A stretch of DNA of 64,000 nucleotides from Bufo bufo (Eukaryota; Chordata; Amphibia; Anura; Bufonidae): contig NC_053398.1 in the NCBI RefSeq assembly GCF_905171765.1, positions 48,576,323 through 48,640,322 on the forward strand. Reading direction: 5' to 3'. Numbering within the stretch: the stretch's first letter is position 1; every line of letters begins with the position of its first letter. A program made the translations under genes and the position numbers. The notes under the pieces were generated by a model. That model was given only the letters and a program-made list of their open reading frames with translations. It was not told the origin of the DNA and ran no database searches. Positions 1 through 14,608 of this stretch are shown here, piece by piece.

Positions 1-545
1 TCTGGCTTCATGTCAGCACAGAATCAGTCTTCATGTCATAGCAGAGAATCAGGCTTCACGTCACCCACCACTGGAAGAGGCCACTGTCACACATTTAGGC
101 CCTGGCACCCAGACAGAGGAGAGAGGTCCCGTAACAGAGAATCTGGCTTCATGTCAGCACAGAATCAGTCTTCATGTCATAGCAGAGAATCAGGCTTCAC
201 GTCACCCACCACTGGAAGAGGCCACTGTCACACATTTAGGCCCTGGCACCCAGACAGAGGAGAGAGGTCCCGTAACAGAGATTCAGGCTTCATGTCAGCA
301 GAGAATCAGTCTTCATGTCATAGCAGAGAATAAGGCTTCACGTCACCTACCACTGGAACAGGCCATTGTCACATATTTAGGCCCAGGCACCCAGGCAGAG
401 GAGAGAGGTCCCGTAACAGAGAATCTGGCTTCATGTCAGCACAGAATCAGTCTTCATGTTATAGCAGAGAATCAGGCTTCACGTCACCCACCACTGGAAC
501 AGGCCACTGTCACATATTTCGGCCCCGGCACCCAGACAGAGGAGA
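1..545. repeat. 141-bp minisatellite, distal end of array (copy 1)
   Basis: About four tandem units of 141 bp are visible (for example ATGTCAGCAC at 10 and 151), continuing off the left edge. The sequence matches the array at 24427-28215 and ends at the same junction, GAGGTTCATTCAAC. The unit length is a multiple of three, so an open frame runs through the units until a TAA near 331. I do not regard it as coding. Confidence 0.95.
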
Positions 546-663
546 GGTTCATTCAACTTTGGGTTGCCCCGCAATATAATGGTAAAATGAAAATAAAAAT
601 AGGATTGAATGAGGAAGTGCCCTGGAGTACAATAATATATTGTTAAGGGGAGGTAGTTAATGT

Positions 664-3600
664 CTAATCTGCACAAGGGATGGACAGGTCCTGTGGGATC
701 CATGCCTGGTTCATTTTTATGAACGTCAGCTTGTCCACATTGGCTGTAGTTTGACGCCCCCTGCCGTGCTGAATACACGTTCAGACAAAACGCTGGCCGC
801 CGGGCAGGCCAGCACCTCCAAGGCATAAAAGGCTAGCTCTGGCCACGTGGACAATTTGGAGACCCAGAAGTTGGGGTCGAACCATCAGTCAGTACGTGGA
901 GGGGTGTGCACAGGTACTGTTCCACCATGTTAGTGAAATGTTGCCTCCTGCTAACACGTTCCGTATCAGGTGGTGGTGCAGTTAGCTGTGGCGTGGTGAC
1001 AAAACTTTTCCACATCTCTGCCATGCTAACCCTGCCCTCAGAGGAGCGGGCCGTGACACAGCTGCGTTGGCGACCTCCTGCTCCTCCTCTGCCTTCGCCT
1101 TGGGCTTCCACTGGTTCCCCTGTGACATTTGGGAATGCTCTCAGTAGCGCGTCTACCAACGTGCGCTTGTACTCGCGCATCTTCCTATCACGCTCCAGTG
1201 TAGGAAGTGAGGTGGGCACATTGTCTTTGTACCGGGGATCCAGCAGGGTGGCAACCCAGTAGTCCGCACACGTTAAAATGTGGGCAACTCTGCTGTCGTT
1301 GCGCAGGCACTGCAGCATGTAGTCGCTCATGTGTGCCAGGCTCCCCAGAGGTAAGGACAAGCTGTCCTCTGTGGGAGGCGTATCGTCATCGTCCTGTGTT
1401 TCCCCCCAGCCACGCACTAGTGATGGGCCCGAGCTGCTTTGGGTGCCACCCCGCTATGAACATGCTTCATCCTCATCCTCCTCCACCTCCTCCTCATCCT
1501 CGTCCTCCTCGTCCTCCAGTAGTGGGCCCTGTCTGGCCACATTTGTACCTGGCCTCTGCTGTTGCAAAAAACCTCCCTCTGAGTCACTTCGAAGAGACTG
1601 GCCTGAAAGTGCTAAAAATGACCCCTCTTCCTCCTCTTCCTCCTGGGCCACCTCCTCTTCCATCATCGCCCTAAGTGTTTTCTCAAGGAGACATAGAAGT
1701 GGTATTGTAACGCTGATAACGGCGTCATCGCCACTGGCCATGTTGGTGGAGTACTCGAAACAGCGCAACAGGGCACACAGGTCTCGCATGGAGGCCCAGT
1801 CATTGGTGGTGAAGTGGTGCTATTCCGCAGTGCGACTGACCCGTGCGTGCTGCAGCTGAAACTCCACTATGGCCTGCTGCTGCTCGCACAGTCTGTCCAG
1901 CATGTGCAAGGTGAAGTTCCACCTGGTGGGCATGTCGCATATGAGGCGGTGACCGGGAAGGCCGAAGTTACGCTGTAGCGCAGACAGGCGAGCAGCGGCA
2001 GGGTGTGAACGCCGGAAGCGCGAACAGACGGCCCGCACTTTATGCAGCAGCTCTGACATGTCGGGGTAGTTGCGAATGAACTTCTGCACCACCAAATTCA
2101 GCACATGCGCCAGGCAAGGGATGTGCGTCAAACCGGCTAGTCCCAGAGCTGCAACGAGATTTCGCCCATTATCGCACACCACCAGGCCGGGCTTGAGGCT
2201 CACCGGCAGCAACCACTCGTCGGTCTGTTGTTCTATACCCCGCCACAACTCCTGTGCGGTGTGGGGCCTGTCCCCCAAACATATGAGTTTCAGAACGGCC
2301 TGCTGACGTTAACCCCGGGCAGTGCTGAAGTTGGTGGTGAAGGTGTGTGGCTGACTGGATGAGCAGGTGGAAGAAGAGGAGGAGGAAGCTGAGTAGGAGG
2401 AGGAGGAGACAGGAGGCAAAGAATGTTGCCCTGTGATCCTTGGCGGCGGAAGAACGTGCGCCAAACAGCTCTCCGCCTGGGGCCCAGCCGCCACTACATT
2501 TACCCAGTGTGCAGTTAGGGAGATATAGCGTCCCTGGCCGTGCTTACTGGTCCACGTATCTGTGGTTAGGTGGACCTTGCCACAGATGGCGTTGCGCAGT
2601 GCACAATCGGACACTTAGTTGTGCAGGGAAGGCACGGCTCTCTTGGAGAAGTAGTGGCGGCTGGGAACAACATACTGTGGGACAGCAAGCGACATGAGCT
2701 GTTTGAAGCTGTCTGTGTCCACCAGCCTAAATGACAGTATTTCATAGGCCAGTAGTTTAGAAATGCTGGCATTCAGGGCCAGGGATCGAGGGTGGCTAGG
2801 TGGGAATTTACGCTTTCTCTCAAATGTTTGTGAGATGGAGAGCTGAACGCTGCCGTGTGAAATGGTTGAGATGCTTGGTGACGCAGGTGGTGGTGTTGGT
2901 GGTACATCCCATGTTTGCTGGGCGGCAGGTGCCAACGTTCCTCCAGAGGCGGAGGAAGAGGCCGAGGCTGCAGCAGCAGAAGAGGCCGAGGCGGCAGCAG
3001 CAGAAGAGGCCGAGGCGGCAGCAGCAGAAGAGGTAGCAGGGGGAGCCTGAGTGACTTCCTTGTTTTTAAGGTGTTTACTCCACTGCAGTTCATGCTTTGC
3101 ATGCAGGTGCCTGGTCATGCAGGTTGTGCTAAGGTTCAGAATGTTAATGCCTCGCTTCAGGCTCTGATGGCACAGCGTGCAAACCACTCGGGTCTTGTCG
3201 TCAGCACATTGTTTGAAGAAGTGCCATGCCAGGGAACTCCTTGAAGCTGCCTTTGGGGTGCTCGGTTCCAGATGGCGGCGGTCAGTAGCAGGCGGAGTCT
3301 CTTGGCGGCGGGTGTTCTGATTTTGCCCACTGCTCCCTCTTTTGCTACGCTGTTGGCTCGGTCTCACCTCTGCCTCTTCCTCCGAACTCTGAAAGTCAGT
3401 GGCACGACCTTCATTCCATGTGGGGTCTAGGAGCTCATCGTCCCCTGCATCGTCTTCCACCCAGTCTTGATCCCTGACCTCCTGTTCAGTCTGCACACTG
3501 CAGAAGACGCAGCAGTTGGCACCTGTGTTTCGTCATCATCAGAGACGTGCTGAGGTGGTATTCCCATGTCCTCATCATCAGGAAACATAAGTTGTTGTGC

Positions 3601-4080
3601 GTTAGTGCATTCTATCTCTTCCACCCCTGGGGAAGGGCTAGGTGGATGCCCTTGGGAAACCCTGGCAGCAGAGTCTTCAAACAGCATAAGAGACTGCTGC
3701 ATAACTTGAGGCTCAGACAGTTTCCCTGATATGCATGGGGGTGATGTGACAGACTGATGGGCTTGGTTTTCATGCACCATCTGTGCGCTTTCTGCAGAAG
3801 ACTGGGTGAGAGATAATGTGAACGTGCTGGATGCACTGTCGGCCACCCAATTGACTAATGCCTGTAACTGCTCAGGCCTTACCATCCTTAGAACGGCATT
3901 GGGCCCCACCAAATATCCCTGTAAATTCTGGCGGCTACTGGGACCTGAGGTAGCTGGTACACTAGGACGTGTGGCTGTGGCAGAACGGCCACGTCCTCTC
4001 CCAGCACCAGAGGGTCCACTAACACCACCACGACCATGTCCACGTCCGCGTCCGCATCCCTTACTAGATGTTTTCCTCAT
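664..4080 (-). pseudogene. hAT transposase, BED-finger type, degenerate (copy 1)
   Basis: Cut-and-paste transposase of the hAT superfamily (ZBED-like), read leftwards from the ATG at 4080-4078. In order it has a Gly/Arg-rich basic N-terminus, an acidic Ser-rich segment, and a BED zinc finger (CTLC then RHLHAKH, about 3200-3090). The RNase-H-like core follows with TTDTWTSKHGQGRY (about 2560), VVCDNGRNL (about 2170), CLAHVLNLVVQKF (about 2100) and PTRWNFTLHMLDRL (about 1910). Next come a poly-Asp/Glu stretch (1470-1540), YWVATLLDPRYK (about 1245) and the C-terminal dimerisation block SERVFSTAGG (about 760). Lesions visible: a 1-bp loss near 3500 (frameshift relative to copy 2), TAA at 2615, TAA at 2309, TAG at 1820 (shared with copy 2), TAG at 1454, a frameshift near 875, and a net 22-bp loss near 750 inside the dimerisation block. 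It cannot encode an intact enzyme. Confidence 0.93.
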
Positions 4081-7000
4081 TGTTCCCGTTCACCACAATT
4101 TTAAAAATGGCAAATTTGGGAATAGTTTTTCAACCCAGAACAAAAACTGTGCTTTTACGGTCACTACAAATAATTTGACCAGCTAATACAGTACTGATTT
4201 GGAGGGATATAAATGTCAGGGCTATTTTTTAGGCGCTGTGTGACAGGTATACCTTTAATCACAGAATTAGACTTGTATCTGCACTGTAGCGTGTGTGTTA
4301 AGTTTTTTAGAATGACACTATCAGCACCTTGAATCTAATATACCCTTTTTGGGATAGATTTAAAGTAGGCCTGATATAGCAGAAACTACCAATTTAGAAA
4401 ATGGCAAATTTGGGAATACCTTTTCAACCCAGAACAAAAACTGTGCTTTTACGGTCACTCACTACAAATAATTTGACCAGCTAAAACAGTACTGATTTAG
4501 AGGAATATAAATGTCAGGGCTATTTTTTAGGCGCTGTGTGACAGGTATACCTTTAATCACAGAATTAGACTTGTATCTGCACTGTATCGTGTGTGTTAAG
4601 TTTTTCAGAATGACACTATCAGCACCTTGAATCTAATATACCCTTTTTGGGATAGATTTAAAGTAGGCCTGATATAGCAGAAACTACCAATTTAGAAAAT
4701 GGCAAATTTGGGAATACTTTTTCAATCCAGAACAAAAACTGTGCTTTTACGGTCACTCACTACAAATAATTTGACCAGCTAAAACAGTACTGATTTAGAG
4801 GAATATAAATGTCAGGGCTATTTTTTAGGCGCTGTGTGACAGGTATACCTTTAATCACAGAATTAGACTTGTATCTGCACTGTAGCGTGTGTGTTAAGTT
4901 TTTCAGAATGACACTATCAGCACCTTGAATCTAATATACCGTTTTTGGGATAGATTTAAAGTAGGCCTGATATAGCAGAAACTACCAATTTAGAAAATGG
5001 CAAATTTGGGAATACTTTTTCAACCCAGAACAAAAACTGTGCTTTTACGGTCACTACAAATAATTTGACCAGCTAAAACAGTACTGCTTTAGAGGAATAT
5101 AAATGTCAGGGCTATTTTTAAGGCGCTGTGTGACAGGTATACCTTTAATCACAGAATTAGACTTGTATCTGCACTGTATCGTGTGTGTTAAGTTTTTCAG
5201 AATGACACTATCAGCACCTTGAATCTAATATACCCTTTTTGGGATAGATTTAAAGTAGGCCTGATATAGCAGAAACTACCAATTTAGAAAATGGCAAATT
5301 TGGGAATACCTTTTCAACCCAGAACAAAAACTGTGCTTTTACGGTCACTCACTACAAATAATTTTACCAGCTAAAACAGTACTGATTTAGAGGAATATAA
5401 ATGTCAGGGCTATTTTTTAGGCGCTGTGTGACAGGTATACCTTTAATCACAGAATTAGACTTGTATCTGCACTGTAGCGTGTGTGTTAAGTTTTTCAGAA
5501 TGACACTATCAGCACCTTGAATCTAATATACCCTTTTTGGGATAGATTTAAAGTAGGCCTGATATAGCAGAAACTACCAATTTAGAAAATGGAAAATTTG
5601 GGAATACTTTTTCAACCCAGAACAAAAACTGTGCTTTTACGGTCACTCACTACAAATAATTTGACCAGCTAAAACAGTACTGATTTAGAGGAATATAAAT
5701 GTCAGGGCTATTTTTTAGGCGCTGTGTGACAGGTATACCTTTAATCACAGAATTAGACTTGTATCTGCACTGTATCGTGTGTGTTACGTTTTTCAGAATG
5801 ACACTATCAGCACCTTGAATCTAATATACCCTTTTTGGGATAGATTTAAAGTAGGCCTGATATAGCAGAAACTACCAATTTAGAAAATGGCAAATTTGGG
5901 AATACTTTTTCAATCCAGAACAAAAACTGTGCTTTTACGGTCACTCACTACAAATAATTTGACCAGCTAAAACAGTACTGATTTAGAGGAATATAAATGT
6001 CAGGGCTATTTTCTAGGCGCTGTGTGACAGGTATACCTTTAATCACAGAATTAGACTTGTATCTGCACTGTAGCGTGTGTGTTAAGTTTTTCAGAATGAC
6101 ACTATCAGCACCTTGAATCTAATATACCGTTTTTGGGATAGATTTAAAGTAGGCCTGATATAGCAGAAACTACCAATTTAGAAAATGGCAAATTTGGGAA
6201 TACTTTTTCAACCCAGAACAAAAACTGTGCTTTTACGGTCACTACAAATAATTTGACCAGCTAAAACAGTACTACTTTAGAGGAATATAAATGTCAGGGC
6301 TATTTTTAAGGCGCTGTGTGACAGGTATACCTTTAATCACAGAATTTGACTTGTATCTGCACTGTATCGTGTGTGTTAAGTTTTTCAGAATGACACTATC
6401 AGCACCTTGAATCTAATATACCGTTTTTGGGATAGATTTAAAGTAGGCCTGATATAGCAGAAACTACCAATTTAGAAAATGGCAAATTTGGGAATACTTT
6501 TTCAACCCAGAACAAAAACTGTGCTTTTACGGTCACTACAAATAACTTGACCAGCTAAAACAGTACTGATTTGGAGGAATATAAATGTCAGGGCTATTTT
6601 TTAGGCGCTGTGTGACAGGTATACCTTTAATCACAGAATTAGACTTGTATCTGCACTGTAGCGTGTGTGTTAAGTTTTTCAGAATGACACTATCAGCACC
6701 TTGAATCTAATATACCCTTTTTGGGATAGATTTAAAGTAGGCCTGATATAGCAGAAACTACCAATTTAGAAAATGGAAAATTTGGGAATACTTTTTCAAC
6801 CCAGAACAAAAACTGTGCTTTTACGGTCACTCACTACAAATAATTTGACCAGCTAAAACAGTACTGATTTAGAGGAATATAAATGTCAGGGCTATTTTTT
6901 AGGCGCTGTGTGACAGGTATACCTTTAATCACAGAATTAGACTTGTATCTGCACTGTATCGTGTGTGTTACGTTTTTCAGAATGACACTATCAGCACCTT

Positions 7001-10000
7001 GAATCTAATATACCCTTTTTGGGATAGATTTAAAGTAGGCCTGATATAGCAGAAACTACCAATTTAGAAAATGGCAAATTTGGGAATACTTTTTCAACCC
7101 AGAACAAAAACTGTGCTTTTACGGTCACTACAAATAATTTGACCAGCTAAAACAGTACTGCTTTAGAGGAATATAAATGTCAGGGCTATTTTTAAGGCGC
7201 TGTGTGACAGGTATACCTTTAATCACAGAATTAGACTTGTATCTGCACTGTATCGTGTGTGTTAAGTTTTTCAGAATGACACTATCAGCACCTTGAATCT
7301 AATATACCCTTTTTGGGATAGATTTAAAGTAGGCCTGATATAGCAGAAACTACCAATTTAGAAAATGGCAAATTTGGGAATACCTTTTCAACCCAGAACA
7401 AAAACTGTGCTTTTACGGTCACTCACTACAAATAATTTGACCAGCTAAAACAGTACTGATTTAGAGGAATATAAATGTCAGGGCTATTTTTTAGGCGCTG
7501 TATGACAGGTATACCTTTAATCACAGAATTAGACTTGTATCTGCACTGTATCGTGTGTGTTAAGTTTTTCAGAATGACACTATCAGCACCTTGAATCTAA
7601 TATACCCTTTTTGGGATAGATTTAAAGTAGGCCTGATATAGCAGAAACTACCAATTTAGAAAATGGCAAATTTGGGAATACTTTTTCAACCCAGAACAAA
7701 AACTGTGCTTTTACGGTCACTCACTACAAATAATTTGACCAGCTAAAACAGTACTGATTTAGAGGAATATAAATGTCAGGGCTATTTTTTAGGCGCTGTG
7801 TGACAGGTATACCTTTAATCACAGAATTAGACTTGTATCTGCACTGTATCGTGTGTGTTACGTTTTTCAGAATGACACCATCAGCACCTTGAATCTAATA
7901 TACCCTTTTTGGGATAGATTTAAAGTAGGCCTGATATAGCAGAAACTACCAATTTAGAAAATGGCAAATTTGGGAATACTTTTTCAACCCAGAACAAAAA
8001 CTGTGCTTTTACGGTCACTACAAATAATTTGACCAGCTAAAACAGTACTGCTTTAGAGGAATATAAATGTCAGGGCTATTTTTAAGGCGCTGTGTGACAG
8101 GTATACCTTTAATCACAGAATTAGACTTGTATCTGCACTGTATCGTGTGTGTTAAGTTTTTCAGAATGACACTATCAGCACCTTGAATCTAATATACCCT
8201 TTTTGGGATAGATTTAAAGTAGGCCTGATATAGCAGAAACTACCAATTTAGAAAATGGCAAATTTGGGAATACCTTTTCAACCCAGAACAAAAACTGTGC
8301 TTTTACGGTCACTCACTACAAATAATTTGACCAGCTAAAACAGTACTGATTTAGAGGAATATAAATGTCAGGGCTATTTTTTAGGCGCTGTATGACAGGT
8401 ATACCTTTAACCACAGAATTAGACTTGTATCTGCACTGTATCGTGTGTGTTAAGTTTTTCAGAATGACACTATCAGCACCTTGAATCTAATATACCCTTT
8501 TTGGGATAGATTTAAAGTAGGCCTGATATAGCAGAAACTACCAATTTAGAAAATGGAAAATTTGGGAATACTTTTTCAATCCAGAACAAAAACTGTGCTT
8601 TTACGGTCACTCACTACAAATAATTTTACCAGCTAAAACAGTACTGATTTAGAGGAATATAAATGTCAGGGCTATTTTTTAGGCGCTGTGTGACAGGTAT
8701 ACCTTTAATCACAGAATTAGACTTGTATCTGCACTGTAGCGTGTGTGTTAAGTTTTTCAGAATGACACTATCAGCACCTTGAATCTAATATACCCTTTTT
8801 GGGATAGATTTAAAGTAGGCCTGATATAGCAGAAACTACCAATTTAGAAAATGGAAAATTTGGGAATACTTTTTCAACCCAGAACAAAAACTGTGCTTTT
8901 ACGGTCACTCACTACAAATAATTTGACCAGCTAAAACAGTACTGATTTAGAGGAATATAAATGTCAGGGCTATTTTTTAGGCGCTGTGTGACAGGTATAC
9001 CTTTAATCACAGAATTAGACTTGTATCTGCACTGTATCGTGTGTGTTACGTTTTTCAGAATGACACTATCAGCACCTTGAATCTAATATACCCTTTTTGG
9101 GATAGATTTAAAGTAGGCCTGATATAGCAGAAACTACCAATTTAGAAAATGGCAAATTTGGGAATACTTTTTCAACCCAGAACAAAAACTGTGCTTTTAC
9201 GGTCACTACAAATAATTTGACCAGCTAAAACAGTACTGCTTTAGAGGAATATAAATGTCAGGGCTATTTTTAAGGCGCTGTGTGACAGGTATACCTTTAA
9301 TCACAGAATTTGACTTGTATCTGCACTGTATCGTGTGTGTTAAGTTTTTCAGAATGACACTATCAGCACCTTGAATCTAATATACCGTTTTTGGGATAGA
9401 TTTAAAGTAGGCCTGATATAGCAGAAACTACCAATTTAGAAAATGGCAAATTTGGGAATACTTTTTCAACCCAGAACAAAAACTGTGCTTTTAAGGTCAC
9501 TACAAATAATTTGACCAGCTAAAACAGTACTGCTTTAGAGGAATATAAATGTCAGGGCTATTTTTAAGGCGCTGTGTGACAGGTATACCTTTAATCACAG
9601 AATTTGACTTGTGTCTGCACTGTATCGTGTGTGTTAAGTTTTTCAGAATGACACTATCAGCACCTTGAATCTAATATACCCTTTTTGGGATAGATTTAAA
9701 GTAGGCCTGATATAGCAGAAACTACCAATTTAGAAAATGGCAAATTTGGGAATACCTTTTCAACCCAGAACAAAAACTGTGCTTTTACGGTCACTCACTA
9801 CAAATAATTTGACCAGCTAAAACAGTACTGATTTAGAGGAATATAAATGTCAGGGCTATTTTTTAGGCGCTGTATGACAGGTATACCTTTAATCACAGAA
9901 TTAGACTTGTATCTGCACTGTATCGTGTGTGTTAAGTTTTTCAGAATGACACTATCAGCACCTTGAATCTAATATACCCTTTTTGGGATAGATTTAAAGT

Positions 10001-13000
10001 AGGCCTGATATAGCAGAAACTACCAATTTAGAAAATGGCAAATTTGGGAATACTTTTTCAGTCCAGAACAAAAACTGTGCTTTTACGGTCACTCACTACA
10101 AATAATTTTACCAGCTAAAACAGTACTGATTTAGAGGAATATAAATGTCAGGGCTATTTTTTAGGCGCTGTGTGACAGGTATACCTTTAATCACAGAATT
10201 AGACTTGTATCTGCACTGTAGCGTGTGTGTTAAGTTTTTCAGAATGACACTATCAGCACCTTGAATCTAATATACCCTTTTTGGGATAGATTTAAAGTAG
10301 GCCTGATATTGCAGAAACTACTAATTTAGAAAATGGCAAATTTGGGAATACTTTTTCAACCCAGAACAAAAACTGTGCTTTTACGGTCACTACAAATAAC
10401 TTGACCAGCTAAAACAGTACTGATTTGGAGGAATATAAATGTCAGGGCTATTTTTTAGGCGCTGTGTGACAGGTATACCTTTAATCACAGAATTAGACTT
10501 GTATCTGCACTGTAGCGTGTGTGTTAAGTTTTTCAGAATGACACTATCAGCACCTTGAATCTAATATACCCTTTTTGGGATAGATTTAAAGTAGGCCTGA
10601 TATAGCAGAAACTACCAATTTAGAAAATGGCAAATTTGGGAATACTTTTTCAATCCAGAACAAAAACTGTGCTTTTACGGTCACTTACTACAAATAATTT
10701 GACCAGCTAAAACAGTACTGATTTAGAGGAATATAAATGTCAGGGCTATTTTTTAGGCGCTGTGTGACAGGTATACCTTTAATCACAGAATTAGACTTGT
10801 ATCTGCACTGTAGCGTGTGTGTTAAGTTTTTCAGAATGACACTATCAGCACCTTGAATCTAATATACCGTTTTAGGGATAGATTTAAAGTAGGCCTGATA
10901 TAGCAGAAACTACCAATTTAGAAAATGGCAAATTTGGGAATACTTTTTCAACCCAGAACAAAAACTGTGCTTTTACGGTCACTACAAATAATTTGACCAG
11001 CTAAAACAGTACTGCTTTAGAGGAATATAAATGTCAGGGCTATTTTTAAGGCGCTGTGTGACAGGTATACCTTTAATCACAGAATTAGACTTGTATCTGC
11101 ACTGTATCGTGTGTGTTAAGTTTTTCAGAATGACACTATCAGCACCTTGAATCTAATATACCCTTTTTGGGATAGATTTAAAGTAGGCCTGATATAGCAG
11201 AAACTACCAATTTAGAAAATGGCAAATTTGGGAATACTTTTTCAACCCAGAACAAAAACTGTGCTTTTACGGTCACTACAAATAATTTGACCAGCTAAAA
11301 CAGTACTGCTTTAGAGGAATATAAATGTCAGGGCTATTTTTAAGGCGCTGTGTGACAGGTATACCTTTAATCACAGAATTAGACTTGTATCTGCACTGTA
11401 TCGTGTGTGTTAAGTTTTTCAGAATGACACTATCAGCACCTTGAATCTAATATACCCTTTTTGGGATAGATTTAAAGTAGGCCTGATATAGCAGAAACTA
11501 CCAATTTAGAAAATGGCAAATTTGGGAATACTTTTTCAACCCAGAACAAAAACTGTGCTTTTACGGTCACTCACTACAAATAATTTGACCAGCTAAAACA
11601 GTACTGATTTAGAGGAATATAAATGTCAGGGCTATTTTTTAGGCGCTGTGTGACAGGTATACCTTTAATCACAGAATTAGACTTGTATCTGCACTGTATC
11701 GTGTGTGTTACGTTTTTCAGAATGACACTATCAGCACCTTGAATCTAATATACCCTTTTTGGGATAGATTTAAAGTAGGCCTGATATAGCAGAAACTACC
11801 AATTTAGAAAATGGCAAATTTGGGAATACTTTTTCAATCCAGAACAAAAACTGTGCTTTTACGGTCACTTACTACAAATAATTTGACCAGCTAAAACAGT
11901 ACTGATTTAGAGGAATATAAATGTCAGGGCTATTTTTTAGGCGCTGTATGACAGGTATACCTTTAATCACAGAATTAGACTTGTATCTGCACTGTAGCGT
12001 GTGTGTTAAGTTTTTCAGAATGACACTATCAGCACCTTGAATCTAATATACCGTTTTTGGGATAGATTTAAAGTAGGCCTGATATAGCAGAAACTACCAA
12101 TTTAGAAAATGGCAAATTTGGGAATACTTTTTCAACCCAGAACAAAAACTGTGCTTTTACGGTCACTACAAATAATTTGACCAGCTAAAACAGTACTGCT
12201 TTAGAGGAATATAAATGTCAGGGCTATTTTTAAGGCGCTGTGTGACAGGTATACCTTTAATCACAGAATTAGACTTGTATCTGCACTGTATCGTGTGTGT
12301 TAAGTTTTTCAGAATGACACTATCAGCACCTTGAATCTAATATACCCTTTTTGGGATAGATTTAAAGTAGGCCTGATATAGCAGAAACTACCAATTTAGA
12401 AAATGGCAAATTTGGGAATACTTTTTCAACCCAGAACAAAAACTGTGCTTTTACGGTCACTCACTACAAATAATTTGACCAGCTAAAACAGTACTGATTT
12501 AGAGGAATATAAATGTCAGGGCTATTTTTTAGGCGCTGTGTGACAGGTATACCTTTAATCACAGAATTAGACTTGTATCTGCACTGTATCGTGTGTGTTA
12601 CGTTTTTCAGAATGACACTATCAGCACCTTGAATCTAATATACCCTTTTTGGGATAGATTTAAAGTAGGCCTGATATAGCAGAAACTACCAATTTAGAAA
12701 ATGGCAAATTTGGGAATACTTTTTCAATCCAGAACAAAAACTGTGCTTTTACGGTCACTTACTACAAATAATTTGACCAGCTAAAACAGTACTGATTTAG
12801 AGGAATATAAATGTCAGGGCTATTTTTTAGGCGCTGTGTGACAGGTATACCTTTAATCACAGAATTAGACTTGTATCTGCACTGTAGCGTGTGTGTTAAG
12901 TTTTTCAGAATGACACTATCAGCACCTTGAATCTAATATACCGTTTTTGGGATAGATTTAAAGTAGGCCTGATATAGCAGAAACTACCAATTTAGAAAAT

Positions 13001-14608
13001 GGCAAATTTGGGAATACTTTTTCAACCCAGAACAAAAACTGTGCTTTTACGGTCACTACAAATAATTTGACCAGCTAAAACAGTACTGCTTTAGAGGAAT
13101 ATAAATGTCAGGGCTATTTTTAAGGCGCTGTGTGACAGGTATACCTTTAATCACAGAATTAGACTTGTATCTGCACTGTATCGTGTGTGTTAAGTTTTTC
13201 AGAATGACACTATCAGCACCTTGAATCTAATATACCCTTTTTGGGATAGATTTAAAGTAGGCCTGATATAGCAGAAACTACCAATTTAGAAAATGGCAAA
13301 TTTGGGAATACTTTTTCAACCCAGAACAAAAACTGTGCTTTTGCGGTCACTACAAATAATTTGACCAGCTAAAACAGTACTGATTTAGAGGAAAATAAAT
13401 GTCAGGGCTATTTTTTAGGCGCTGTGTGACAGGTATACCTTTGATCACAGAATTAGACTTGTATCTGCACTGTAGCGTGTGTGTTAAGTTTTTCAGAATG
13501 ACACTATCAGCACCTTGAATCTAATATACCCTTTTTGGGATAGATTTAAAGTAGGCCTGATATAGCAGAAACTACCAATTTAGAAAATGGCAAATTTGGG
13601 AATACTTTTTCAACCCAGAACAAAAACTGTTCTTTTACGGTCACTACAAATAATTTGACCAGCTAAAACAGTACTGATTTAGAGGAATATAAATGTCAGG
13701 GCTATTTTTTAGGCGCTGTGTGACAGGTATACCTTTAATCACAGAATTAGACTTGTATCTGCACTGTAGAGTGTGTGTTAAGTTTTTCAGAATGACACTA
13801 TCAGCACCTTGAATCTAGTATACCCTTTTTGGGATAGATTTAAAGTAGGCCTGATATAGCAGAAACTACCAATTTAGAAAATGGCAAATTTGGGAATACT
13901 TTTTCAACCCAGATCAAAAACTGTTCTTTTTTACGGTCACTACAAATAACTTGACCAGCTAAAACAGTACTGATTTGGAGGAAGATAAATGTCAGGGCTA
14001 TTTTTTAGGCGCTGGGTGACAGGTATACCTTTAATCACAGAATTAGACTTGTATCTGCACTGTAGCGTGTGTGTTAAGTTTTTCAGAATGACACTATCAG
14101 CACCTTGAATCTAATATACCCTTTTTGGGATAGATTTAAAGTAGGCCTCATATAGCAGAAACTACTAATTTTGAGAATGGCAAATTTGGGAATAGTTTTT
14201 CAACTCAGAACAAAAACTGTGCTTTTACGGTCACTACAAATAACTTGACCAGCTAAAACAGTACTGATTTGGAGGAATATAAATGTCAGGGCTATTTTTT
14301 AGGCGCTGGGTGACAGGTATACCTTTAATCACAGAATTAGACTTGTATCTGCACTGTAGCGTGTGTGTTAAGTTTTTCAGAATGACACTATCAGCACCTT
14401 GAATCTAATATACCCTTTTTGGGATAGATTTAAAGTAGGCCTCATATAGCAGAAACTACTAATTTTGAGAATAGCAAATTTGGGAATAGTTTTTCAACCC
14501 AGAACAAAAACTGTGCTTTTACGGTCACTACAAATAACTTGACCAGCTAAAACAGTACTGATTTGGAGGAATATAAATGTCAGGGCTATTTTTTAGGCGC
14601 TGGGTGAC
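4081..14608. repeat. ~296-bp satellite array inside giant hAT copy 1
   Basis: Tandem array of 294-298-bp units. The marker TTTGGGAATA recurs from 4117 to 14481, which gives 36 units. The 4-bp length difference comes from CACTCACTAC versus CACTAC. The array begins within about 20 bp of the transposase start codon, on its upstream side. Units carry shared variants in blocks: GCTGTATGACAGG at 7501 and 8391 are 890 bp apart (three units), and further occurrences are five and seven units on. Edge units (first at 4100-4390; last at 13900-14608, with GATTTGGAGG and GCGCTGGGTGACAGG) differ from the interior type. No long open frame is seen. Confidence 0.97.

Noticed and set aside
1329..1859. Poly-Ser and Pro-rich plus-strand frames (also at 28509-29152)
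   Set aside because: They are antisense to the acidic stretch of the hAT transposase; GAG/GAA/GAT codons read as CTC/TCC/ATC on the other strand.
4081..14608. Centromeric satellite
   Set aside because: The array is bounded on both sides by hAT-specific sequence in the same layout as copy 2, so it belongs to the transposon. A centromeric role cannot be judged from sequence alone.
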